Source: Elizabethkingia meningoseptica_A
Lineage (GTDB): Bacteria > Bacteroidota > Bacteroidia > Flavobacteriales > Weeksellaceae
Reading direction: 5' to 3'
Assembly (NCBI RefSeq): GCF_045762675.1
Contig: NZ_JBJDLK010000002.1
Coordinates: 372,001 to 436,000, forward strand
DNA: 64,000 nt
Both the position numbers and the translations under genes were made by a program. The notes beneath the pieces were generated by a model, which was not told where the DNA came from, ran no database searches, and was given only the letters and a program-made list of their open reading frames with translations. Below are positions 52,656 to 59,952 of this stretch, piece after piece; positions within the stretch are counted from its first letter, which is position 1, and the number at the start of each line of letters is the position of its first letter.

Positions 52656-52699
52656 TAAAAATGAACTAAAGATTCCGGAAATCTGGTAACAATTGTTAC
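52656..52699 (-). promoter_or_regulatory. Crp-type promoter, site 1
   Basis: On the minus strand: GTAACAATTGTTAC (52699-52686), 22 nt, then CATTTTTA (52663-52656). Predicted start about 52649, 26 nt before the ATG at 52623. Confidence 0.6.
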
Positions 52700-52738
52700 A
52701 TTTCAATTAAATAGTCCGTGCAAACTTTTTAATGTTCT

Positions 52739-52768
52739 TGCAGAGAAGAAGGGATTCGAACCCCCGAT
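52739..52768 (-). pseudogene. tRNA 3'-end fragment (possible attachment site remnant)
   Basis: On the minus strand: GGGGG-TTCGAAT-CCCTT forms the T-arm (positions 49-65 numbering, two G-U pairs), followed by acceptor strand CTTCTCT and G73-CA. No D-arm, anticodon arm or 5' acceptor strand is present upstream, so it is only the 3' end of a tRNA, tRNA-Ser-like by its G73 and acceptor. Such fragments are left by integrases that target tRNA genes. No complete tRNA lies in this window. Confidence 0.65.
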
Positions 52769-52803
52769 ATCCCGGATTAGCAAATTACTTTATATTTCCT
52801 GGA

Positions 52804-54219
52804 TTACAACTCCAGTATCCACTTATTTAAACTGATATCCGAATCCAGTTTCAGTTTCTTTTTTAGTCTGTATTTTCGGCTTTCTGCTGTTCTCAGTGCA
52901 ATAATTTCGTATTGAGCTATTTGTTTTGTACTCAGTCCCAACCGAATATTAGCTGAAAGTTTCAGGTCATATTCCGAAAGACCCGGTTCATGTTTCAATA
53001 AACGTTCTATAAAATCCGGATAAGTTTCTTTAAACTGCGCCAGAAAAGAAGGACTATTGATTTCTGCTAATTGTATCAGCTGATCCGCCGAGGCATTCAG
53101 CTGCTTTTTTAGTTTTAGGTTTTCCAGTGTCTGCTCTTCCAGTAAGCTTTCTTTTTTTAACTGTTTCGAGCGCTGCATCCGTAATATTCCGGAAACGATT
53201 AAAAGAAGTAGGACAATACAGCCTGCAAAGATAAAGTACAACTGCTTTTTCTCTTTTTGCTTGTCTTGTTTTTCTTCCTGCAAAAGCTTGTTCACGGCTA
53301 TCGTCACCGCCTCTTTCTCTTCATTTTTAATCGTATCATTCACGGCTTTGTACTTTTTCAGGTATTCATTCGCCATTTTCGGATTATCCAGATAATGATA
53401 AGTACTGGCAATAGAATCGTATACATTTCGGATCTGTGTCCGGTATTCTGTTTTCTGAAAAGCGGATAATGCTTGCTGATAAGCATCAAGTGCCTGGCTG
53501 TATTCCTTTTTTGCATTACAGAGATTGCCATAGCTAAACTGAACAATCCCCTGTATCGGAAGAATAGCATAATCCGGTGTTTGTACAGCTTTATTCAGGT
53601 AATAATCTGCTGAGTCCAGCTGCGCCTTTTTGCCGATAAAACGATCGGCAATCTTACTGTAAGTAATAGCGCTGGGCATTATTCTGATCAGCTTTTTTTC
53701 AATCGCCTGAAGCGAATCTTCCCGGTTCAGGTAATTAAGCCGCTTCCATAGATAAATATACAGTACAGAAACCGTCTGTTGTCTCGGATCTTTTATTTTC
53801 CCGGCATAGTGTAAAGCTTTATCAAAATAATCATTCGACTGATCCGGAAGTCCCAGCTTGGTATAAATCCGGGCATATTCACCATAAAAACGGGTATGGG
53901 ACAGCGCATCATCCTTATTCATTTCCGATTTGGCATTGTCCAGATACTGCATGCTTTCCTTTAGTTTTCCAACTGAAAAAAGCAAAGAGGCAATATTGGT
54001 ATGTGCCGCACTCATCCCCTCTTTATCCTTTAGTGCTTCATATCTTTTCAAAGCTTCAACATTAAAAGCCATGGCTTTTGCAAATTCGCCTTTGTTATAA
54101 TATTCGGCGGATGTTTTAATCGGTTCCGGAAAAAATGAGAAATCCTGAGACCTGTAGTTCTGAGCCAGCAAAAAGAATGAAAATAACAAAATTTTCACTC
54201 CGGAAATCTTACGCGACAT
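52804..54219 (-). CDS. TPR membrane regulator with LuxR-type HTH
   Basis: 471 residues. N-terminal signal/anchor (ILLFSFFLLAQ), tetratricopeptide repeats to about residue 310 (ALKRYEALKDKEGMSAAHTN, DAYQQALSAFQKTEYRTQI), one transmembrane helix (LYFIFAGCIVLLLLIVSGIL, about 325-345), a coiled coil, and a C-terminal HTH (GLSTKQIAQYEIIALRTAESRKY). This TPR-TM-HTH layout is a Bacteroidota type of membrane-bound transcription regulator. It is divergent from promoter module A (54295-54402) and probably controls it; -7-like TATCTTTA on the minus strand (54248-54241) gives a 15-nt leader. Confidence 0.85.
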   Translation of the reverse strand: MSRKISGVKILLFSFFLLAQNYRSQDFSFFPEPIKTSAEYYNKGEFAKAMAFNVEALKRYEALKDKEGMSAAHTNIASLLFSVGKLKESMQYLDNAKSEMNKDDALSHTRFYGEYARIYTKLGLPDQSNDYFDKALHYAGKIKDPRQQTVSVLYIYLWKRLNYLNREDSLQAIEKKLIRIMPSAITYSKIADRFIGKKAQLDSADYYLNKAVQTPDYAILPIQGIVQFSYGNLCNAKKEYSQALDAYQQALSAFQKTEYRTQIRNVYDSIASTYHYLDNPKMANEYLKKYKAVNDTIKNEEKEAVTIAVNKLLQEEKQDKQKEKKQLYFIFAGCIVLLLLIVSGILRMQRSKQLKKESLLEEQTLENLKLKKQLNASADQLIQLAEINSPSFLAQFKETYPDFIERLLKHEPGLSEYDLKLSANIRLGLSTKQIAQYEIIALRTAESRKYRLKKKLKLDSDISLNKWILEL

Positions 54220-54294
54220 TCGTTATGATTTTACTATTGTTAAAGATAAACAGAATTTTTGTTTAAAATCCAGTCAGTCATCCATTTTTCACCT

Positions 54295-54402
54295 TACTGC
54301 AAACCTACTGCAACAGTCTTTTAAATTTATTGAAAATCAACACATTAAAATAACGAAGTATAATTACAGTAATGCCTTTGTTCCAAAAGGCGGATAGATT
54401 TG
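54295..54402 (+). promoter_or_regulatory. promoter module A (repeated at 55752)
   Basis: Direct repeats TACTGCAA at 54295 and 54306 (11-bp period), TTGAAAATCAA at 54330-54340, inverted TTACAGTA at 54364-54371, and -7 TAGATTTG at 54395-54402. Every element recurs 1457 bp downstream with identical spacing. Predicted start about 54409. Confidence 0.6.
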
Positions 54403-54449
54403 TACCGGAAAGTAAAACCGATCAAATCAATTAGTGTATAATCCAAACA

Positions 54450-54536
54450 ATGAATGCGATGAGAAATGATACCAAATTTATCCTGACCTGTGTAACCTTT
54501 GTTTTTTTATGGCTACTGGGCATCTCTCTACTGTAA
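54450..54536 (+). CDS. 28-residue membrane peptide ORF
   Basis: MNAMRNDTKFIL then a hydrophobic segment VTFVFLWLLGISLL. Starts 41 nt after the predicted transcript start of module A, with no competing ORF. Too short for homology; its existence is supported only by promoter position and hydrophobic character. Confidence 0.45.
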   Translation: MNAMRNDTKFILTCVTFVFLWLLGISLL

Positions 54537-54650
54537 AGAAACCCCTTTTTATAAAAAATAATCCCGCAATACGCTGGTCATATTCCGGGTAATTCTTTCG
54601 GAAATATGTGCCCGGAATTCTGAAAAACAAACCTTAAAAATACAAAGCAA

Positions 54651-54767
54651 ATGAAAAATTATGCCCAACTCATGCTGATAGGGGTAACCCTGCTTATGCT
54701 CTCTTTGCTGAGTGAATGGCTTGATGAAAAATCTTCTGACAGCAGCCTTCCATTATTTAACAAATGA
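54651..54767 (+). CDS. 38-residue membrane peptide ORF
   Basis: MKNYAQLMLIGVTLLML forms a membrane segment, followed by an acidic tail (EWLDEKSSDSSLPLFNK). Preceded by an inverted repeat ATTCCGGG / CCCGGAAT (54582-54618) that could shape the mRNA. Second small ORF downstream of module A; function unknown. Confidence 0.45.
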   Translation: MKNYAQLMLIGVTLLMLSLLSEWLDEKSSDSSLPLFNK

Positions 54768-54829
54768 TAAAGGAAAAATACCACAATGCTATATTTTATT
54801 AAAAAATAATGAAAATAAAATAAGGATAA

Positions 54830-54873
54830 GTAACATTTGTTACAAACAAATCTAAATGTCAGCCACATCTTTG
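54830..54873 (+). promoter_or_regulatory. Crp-type promoter, site 2 (autoregulatory)
   Basis: GTAACATTTGTTAC (54830-54843), 22 nt, CATCTTTG (54866-54873); predicted start about 54880, 136 nt before the Crp-family ATG. Confidence 0.65.
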
Positions 54874-54945
54874 CGACCGCTTAGGCAAAAAAACACAACA
54901 GCAATTTTTTTGAAATAAAGATTGAACAATAAATATGATGAACTA

Positions 54946-55047
54946 ATGAAACCACTAAAGAAGAAGAAAAAAAATGTCCCACCCGAAATAGAATTCTCAT
55001 ACAAATGCTGTCATCATGGAAAATTTAAGAAAGATTACAGCCTTTAA
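54946..55047 (+). CDS. possible upstream ORF overlapping the Crp-family start
   Basis: 33 codons (MKPLKKKKKNVPPEIEF, then YKCCHHGKF) ending inside the Crp-family gene in another frame. It is in the predicted leader, so it could couple or attenuate translation. Lys-rich and unlike known proteins; may be chance. Confidence 0.25.
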   Translation: MKPLKKKKKNVPPEIEFSYKCCHHGKFKKDYSL

Positions 55048-55660
55048 ATATACGCCTGAGATTGTAGAACAGTTACACCAAAACAGCATAAAGAAAGTCT
55101 ATAAAGCCGGAACCGTTATCCTGAGGGAGAACGCCTATGCCAACGCTATTCCTATTGTTACCAAAGGACTGCTAAAAGTAGTCCGGAAGGAAGAGGAAGA
55201 CCGCGAAATACTGCTCTATTATATCAAAAAAGGAGAAACCTGTGTACTCCCTTTCTGGGGCAGTCTGTACAATGTGACCAGCAAGGTAAAAGTGGAAGTA
55301 GAGGAAGAGGCTGAAATATTTTTTCTGCCGATTCAGAAAGCCAAACTTTTTATCAGGGAATATCCGCAATGGATGGATTATGTCTTACTGTTGTTTGTGA
55401 ACCGCTATGAAGATCTGCTGAATGTTATCGACTCTGCTTTTAAAAAAACAGATGAACGCTTACTGACCTTTCTGAAAAATAAAGCCCAGATCACACAATC
55501 CAGATCTATTAGTATTACACACCAACAGCTGGCAAAAGAATTATTAACTGCCCGCGTTGTCGTATCCCGATTGCTAAAACAACTCGAAAAGAAGGGATTG
55601 TTACAGCTGAGCAGAAATAAAATTACGCTGACAGATCAGGCCTATTTATTCAGTGATTAA
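55016..55660 (+). CDS. Crp/Fnr-family transcriptional regulator
   Basis: 214 residues. Cyclic-nucleotide-binding-like beta barrel (residues 25-115; GTVILRENAYANAIPIVTKG, CVLPFWGSLYNV), dimer helix, and HTH_Crp: ISITHQQLAKELLTARVVVS with RLLKQLEKKGLLQLSRNKI. It lacks the FNR iron-sulfur cysteines. Effector unknown. A palindrome of Crp-site form (GTAACA-N2-TGTTAC) lies in its own promoter and in two neighbouring promoters, so it is the likely regulator of all three. Confidence 0.88.
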   Translation: MENLRKITAFKYTPEIVEQLHQNSIKKVYKAGTVILRENAYANAIPIVTKGLLKVVRKEEEDREILLYYIKKGETCVLPFWGSLYNVTSKVKVEVEEEAEIFFLPIQKAKLFIREYPQWMDYVLLLFVNRYEDLLNVIDSAFKKTDERLLTFLKNKAQITQSRSISITHQQLAKELLTARVVVSRLLKQLEKKGLLQLSRNKITLTDQAYLFSD

Positions 55661-55751
55661 TCTGCCTGAACGGACAGTACAAAAAATAGAATCAAGCCAT
55701 AAAAGAAGTATCAAAAAGGGTTAAAAATTGATGGACTATCATTTTTTAGCT

Positions 55752-55859
55752 CACTTCACCCACACTGCAATATTAGACATAATAAATTGAAAATCAATAA
55801 TTTAAAAAGCTGAAGTAGACTTGCAGTAGAAGTTTTCCGACAAAACGCTGGTAGATTTG
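55752..55859 (+). promoter_or_regulatory. promoter module B (copy of module A)
   Basis: CACTTCAC (55752) and CACTGCAA (55763) at 11-bp period, TTGAAAATCAA 55787-55797, TTGCAGTA 55821-55828, TAGATTTG 55852-55859. Ungapped match to module A at 73 of 112 positions (hand count over 54291-54402). Predicted start about 55866, 57 nt before ATG 55923. Confidence 0.65.
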
Positions 55860-55922
55860 CCATAGAAAAACAAAACATAAAAACACAAACCTATTACAAT
55901 AAAAACAACAAAATAGACAACA

Positions 55923-56120
55923 ATGAAAAAGGAAATGAACAGCACCGAAACAGTACAAAAAAAGAGCGCTTATATCGCGCCGACTTTAGAAGTAATAATT
56001 ATTAAGATGGAACAGGGTATCGCCGCAGGATCTGCTACAGTAAAACCGGGCAACCTGAGCGGAACGATAAGCCATGAATGGGATACAGACCCTGAAAGAG
56101 ATGAAACCATCGACTGGTAA
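55923..56120 (+). CDS. small IAAGS-motif peptide
   Basis: 65 residues: Lys/Glu-rich start, APTLEVIIIKMEQGIAAGSA, then a Gly/Asp/Glu-rich acidic tail ending in ETIDW. Short proteins with a (S/P)xxEVxxxxxE.GIAAGS pattern occur before fimbrillin-like or other surface-lipoprotein genes in Bacteroidota (recollection, not checked). No signal peptide. First gene under module B, 43 nt before the fimbrillin-like gene. Function unknown; possible precursor peptide. Confidence 0.65.
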   Translation: MKKEMNSTETVQKKSAYIAPTLEVIIIKMEQGIAAGSATVKPGNLSGTISHEWDTDPERDETIDW

Positions 56121-56163
56121 TATAAGAAAGCATCAACAACACGAAGAAATAACAACCAACATT

Positions 56164-57783
56164 ATGGAAAAGAAAATACAAAACATCAGTATTATACTCC
56201 TTACAATACTCCTTATTCTGACTTCCTGTCGTAATTCGGATACTGAAAATCATCCTATAGAAGGTGGAAAAGCAGTCGTAAAAATCAATATGGGCGGAAC
56301 AGATTTTGAAACCGAAACCCCAGGACTATTAGCTTCTGTTAATAAAAATTTCGACAATGGACTACAATCCCAAAAAAATGAAATCCAGTTGAATAAAGAC
56401 CTTGTAATGGTCGCAGAGCTCGTACCGGAAACATCATCTATACAGGCAAAAGCTTCTTTAAGTGGTGGTTCTGTCAATACAACGAGTGTAGAAGAGCTAC
56501 CACTCAATACACCTTATAAAGTTGCCGTATTTGATGCCTCCGGCAACTATGTTAACGAAAGAGATTATATTTACGGGCAGGAAGCCAGCACCCCTGAGCT
56601 TTCGCTAGATGGTGGCAGCCAATATACCTTCATTGCTTATTCGGCTAGTAAGGCACTTACACTTCCAGTGATTACTTTTTCCAATCCGGCTAATAAAACA
56701 TTGGCAACTGCCAGCCTAAATGTAAGAGGAATAGATGATGTCACCTATTTCAGAAAAGATATGGTAGTTTCGGGAAATGGTATTAATTATCTGGATATTG
56801 TACTGAAACATAAACAAAGCCAGATTATCACCAAAGTAGATGCATCGGCTACCGGGTACAATATTTCGGCACTTAATGCCTGGATTGGGCCTATCACCAC
56901 CAATTCCATTATGCAGTTATCAGACGGAAGCATTGCTCCATCCGGAGGTACAGGAGAAATATTTATAAATATTGCCAGCGGATTGAATACCCCTATTGTA
57001 ACCGGAATACCTATGATATTAAATGCAAATACAAGTACAGGACGATTAATATTCAGAAGAATTACAATAGGCTCTGTCACACAGAATGATCTTACTGTGC
57101 TTAATAATCTGAAAATTACTCCGGGCGTAAAATACAACCTGAATATTACGATTAATCCTACTGATACTTATTTAACTCATCAGGGGCAGTTAGCGGCAAG
57201 GATTAATGGAAAAATTTGGATGCGATATAATCTTGGAGACAGCAGAGCTAATCCGGATGTGGCACCGTTTAATCAATACAATTATTATCAGTTCGGACGG
57301 AGCGCTGTAGTGGCCAATGCAGCTACTGGAACCGGGGCAATTTCCGGATACGATGCAACAACTGTACCTGCCAATAATTCATGGAATAGCGGAACAGAAG
57401 CTGCTCCTATAAAAACAACTACTGATCCATGTCCCACAGGATACAGAATACCAACACAAACTGAAGTTAATGAATTACTGGCTTCAACAACACAAAGCAA
57501 TATTGGAGTATGGAATCAGGGAAGCACAAATGCTGCAACTGTATTAACAAGTAACAGAACCAGTAGTGTACGTTTAACACTTCCTGCAACAGGAAGTCGC
57601 GGTTCCAATGCCGGTGGAGTAGTTGACGGAACTCTCTCTAATCGCGGTGTATATGGATGGTTCTGGACAAGTACAAGTACCACATCTCCTAACGCCTTTG
57701 CTTTGAATGTACAACAAACCACTGCACCTGTTAGCACACTGCATCGTAACAGAGGATTGAGTATCCGTTGTATCGCACAATAA
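56164..57783 (+). CDS. fimbrillin-like lipoprotein with C-terminal FISUMP domain
   Basis: 539 residues from ATG 56164; a longer in-frame start at 56074 overlaps the IAAGS peptide and would spoil the signal peptide. Lipobox LTSC (MEKKIQNISIILLTILLILTSC, Cys 22). N-terminal half is like Mfa/FimB-type fimbrillins (VKINMGGTDFE, LNTPYKVAVFDASGNYV, PGVKYNLNITINPT). C-terminal half matches the fibrobacter-succinogenes-major domain: IWMRYNLGDSRA, YYQFGRS, DPCPTGYRIPTQTEVNELL, TSSTTSPNAFAL-like ending RGLSIRCIAQ. Surface pilin or adhesin tip protein is the inference. Confidence 0.8.
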   Translation: MEKKIQNISIILLTILLILTSCRNSDTENHPIEGGKAVVKINMGGTDFETETPGLLASVNKNFDNGLQSQKNEIQLNKDLVMVAELVPETSSIQAKASLSGGSVNTTSVEELPLNTPYKVAVFDASGNYVNERDYIYGQEASTPELSLDGGSQYTFIAYSASKALTLPVITFSNPANKTLATASLNVRGIDDVTYFRKDMVVSGNGINYLDIVLKHKQSQIITKVDASATGYNISALNAWIGPITTNSIMQLSDGSIAPSGGTGEIFINIASGLNTPIVTGIPMILNANTSTGRLIFRRITIGSVTQNDLTVLNNLKITPGVKYNLNITINPTDTYLTHQGQLAARINGKIWMRYNLGDSRANPDVAPFNQYNYYQFGRSAVVANAATGTGAISGYDATTVPANNSWNSGTEAAPIKTTTDPCPTGYRIPTQTEVNELLASTTQSNIGVWNQGSTNAATVLTSNRTSSVRLTLPATGSRGSNAGGVVDGTLSNRGVYGWFWTSTSTTSPNAFALNVQQTTAPVSTLHRNRGLSIRCIAQ

Positions 57784-57826
57784 ATATATTTCATCGTTTG
57801 TTTGCAAAAACTTGTAAAAGTTTTAT

Positions 57827-57868
57827 CAGGCAGCTGGCTTACTGTACACTAATAGCTGCCTGTTTTTT
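57827..57868 (+). terminator. terminator of the peptide-fimbrillin operon
   Basis: Perfect 9-bp stem CAGGCAGCT / AGCTGCCTG (57827-57835, 57854-57862) followed by six T. Confidence 0.75.
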
Positions 57869-57893
57869 CCAAACGATAAAAACAAGTTATACA

Positions 57894-57982
57894 CTGTTAA
57901 CCAACCGGCACAATGCCATCTTTAACCTCATCATTTTTTGCAGGTTAACAGTTACCTCAGGGCAGTTGTATTATGCTGCCCT
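57894..57982. repeat. two further inverted repeats before the HdeD-like gene
   Basis: CTGTTAACC / GGTTAACAG (57894-57902, 57943-57951) and AGGGCAG / CTGCCCT (57959-57965, 57976-57982). Together with the preceding terminator they make a run of three hairpins in 160 bp. Confidence 0.5.
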
Positions 57983-58028
57983 TTATAAAAAACGAACAGC
58001 TTTTTCTAATTTTTTAAATACCAATATC

Positions 58029-58601
58029 ATGTCCACATCATTCAACACCCATATAAAAACAGCTGTCAAAAGTATTTACCTGCCTTTTATTACCGGCAGC
58101 TTTAGCCTGACAGCAGGGATATTATTACTCTTATCTCAGGTGCATTATACAACATTCTATGGTGGATTATTTGCGCTTTCCGGATTAAGTATGAGCATTT
58201 TTACCCTCCGGAATTACAAAATACTCAATGGCTGGGGTGGATATTTTTTGTTTGCTGTATTTATACTGATTGCCGGAGGTTATATGAGCCTGTATCAAAC
58301 ATCGGACTTTTTTACGGGATGGATAGCTTTACTACGCTCCGGCGTATTATTTGGTGCTGCATTGGATTTTAAAAGACTGGGACATAAAGACTGGAACAAC
58401 ATAGGCGTTGCCGGAGGAATAAGTCTGTTATTCTCCGTAATACTGATTACCGATCCTGACACATTACATCTTCCGACACCATTTGTACTGGGTATCTTAT
58501 TTGTTGCTACAGGTGTGGCTTCGCTTCTGATATTTTCAGAGCTAAAAAAGGTAAATGAATTTCATGGCTTACTGAGAAAGTTAATGAAAAACGCCGGCTA
58601 A
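58029..58601 (+). CDS. HdeD/DUF308-like membrane protein
   Basis: 190 residues from ATG 58029; upstream in-frame codons back to 57768 run through hairpins and are not a credible protein. Six hydrophobic segments paired as in HdeD-like proteins (SFSLTAGILLLLSQV, GGLFALSGLSMSIFTL, GGISLLFSVILI, FVLGILFVATGVASLLIF). Paralogue-type relative of 2820-3362. Downstream of the fimbrillin operon terminator; role unknown. Confidence 0.7.
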   Translation: MSTSFNTHIKTAVKSIYLPFITGSFSLTAGILLLLSQVHYTTFYGGLFALSGLSMSIFTLRNYKILNGWGGYFLFAVFILIAGGYMSLYQTSDFFTGWIALLRSGVLFGAALDFKRLGHKDWNNIGVAGGISLLFSVILITDPDTLHLPTPFVLGILFVATGVASLLIFSELKKVNEFHGLLRKLMKNAG

Positions 58602-58679
58602 ACACAAACCACGAAGAAGGAGTATATAACATTAAAATTCTCAAAAACACACATTATTTAATAACAAAATCAGTCATCT

Positions 58680-58723
58680 GTAACAAATGTTACCAAAAGT
58701 CATAAATATTACCAACATATTTG
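58680..58723 (+). promoter_or_regulatory. Crp-type promoter, site 3
   Basis: GTAACAAATGTTAC (58680-58693), 22 nt, CATATTTG (58716-58723); predicted start about 58730, 68 nt before ATG 58798. Confidence 0.65.
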
Positions 58724-58797
58724 TAAAACAAAAACACAATTCAGAGCCTGCAAAGGCTGTATACATTTTCTGTAAAACAATTTAAAATTTTAAAACT

Positions 58798-59646
58798 ATG
58801 AAGAAGTTATTTTTAGTCTGGGCAGCAGTGCTGGCCATGGTCGTAATTTCATGTTCACGTGACAACGATAACAATACGGAAATTCCGTTAACGCCAAGTC
58901 AGATTCTGGCCTCTACGCCATGGGAAACCACAGGAGCAAAGGATAGAAACGGGAATAATGTAGACCTTAACGATCCAAGAGTAAACGGATTTGTAGGCTG
59001 GGCCTACTTCAGAGCAGACGGAAACTTTGCCATTTACGGACTGAATGACGTTCTGAGATCATTGGGAACATGGACGGTAGATCCACAAGGGAAAACAAGA
59101 AATATCAAGGTATTGAATCCTGACGGAAGAGTTCTTGTAGACCGAGATGTAGAGATTCTTGAGCTAAACAAAAATATTTTCACGTATAGAATCCATAGTG
59201 ACAGCAGTGATCCTGCAAATTATTATGATATCATCCATACCAGAACTTCCCATACGGAACCAGCCAACGGACAGGTAACTCTGGCATCTACGCCATGGGA
59301 AACTACCGGAGCCAAAGACAATGCAGGAAATTCTGTAGCCCTGAATGATCCGCGGGTGGCAGGCTTTGTAGGTTATTCTTACTTCAAAGCAAACGGACAG
59401 TTTACAATTTTCGGATTAGATGATGTACTAAGATCCAGCGGAGCATGGACTCTGTCTGCAGACGGAAAAGTAAGAAACCTGAACGGAACAGTTGCAGCTA
59501 CAGGAGCTCCATTCAACCGTGATGTAGAAGTTTTGGTCCTTACGAATGCTGAGTTCACTTACAGAATTGTACCAGATGCTACGAACCCTTCCGTATTCTA
59601 CGATATTATCCATACTAAGGTAAATCATATGGAACCAGGAAATTAA
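58798..59646 (+). CDS. lipoprotein with two tandem DUF4822 domains
   Basis: 282 residues. Lipobox VISC (Cys 19) followed by SRDNDNN. Two repeats of about 125 residues start with LASTPWETTGAKD (about 39 and 161) and share DPRVxGFVG, YFxAxGxF, GLxDVLRS, RDVE, TYRI and YDIIHT motifs. This is DUF4822, usually present once. The two copies differ enough to be an old duplication. Extracytoplasmic, function unknown; probable Crp-type regulon member (site 3). Confidence 0.82.
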   Translation: MKKLFLVWAAVLAMVVISCSRDNDNNTEIPLTPSQILASTPWETTGAKDRNGNNVDLNDPRVNGFVGWAYFRADGNFAIYGLNDVLRSLGTWTVDPQGKTRNIKVLNPDGRVLVDRDVEILELNKNIFTYRIHSDSSDPANYYDIIHTRTSHTEPANGQVTLASTPWETTGAKDNAGNSVALNDPRVAGFVGYSYFKANGQFTIFGLDDVLRSSGAWTLSADGKVRNLNGTVAATGAPFNRDVEVLVLTNAEFTYRIVPDATNPSVFYDIIHTKVNHMEPGN

Positions 59647-59952
59647 AATTTTCTTTTCCCCATCCGCAACTAATAACAGTAAGTATATTTTTTTCATAAG
59701 CGATTTATTATTCATAATAAATTTTTGTTCAACAGGATGGGGAGTTTTTATAACGGATGGATTTTGGTATTATAGAGAGAAGGTTAGAAATAAAAATAAT
59801 AATACCACTTTTCATTTGTGTTTGTGTGCGGTCATCCGAATTTCAGAAAGGGTGGCCGCTTTTATGTATAAAGACATTCTGTTTTTTCTTAATCACAAAA
59901 TAAAATCCCGGAACACTAGGTGCCCCGGGATTTATATTAGAATAATGACCGC
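59647..59952. other. intergenic region with two terminators
   Basis: No gene seen. GCGGTCATCC / GGGTGGCCGC at 59828-59859 with a T-run (plus direction, after the DUF4822 gene) and AAATCCCGG / CCGGGATTT at 59903-59933 (minus direction, after the aldo/keto reductase). Confidence 0.7.

Noticed and set aside
52739..52830. Complete tRNA gene on the minus strand
   Set aside because: Only the T-arm and 3' acceptor strand are present; there is no D-arm, anticodon arm or 5' acceptor strand.
57768..58028. 87-residue N-terminal extension of the HdeD-like protein
   Set aside because: It overlaps the 3' end of the fimbrillin-like gene and three hairpins including a terminator; ATG 58029 begins the homologous part.
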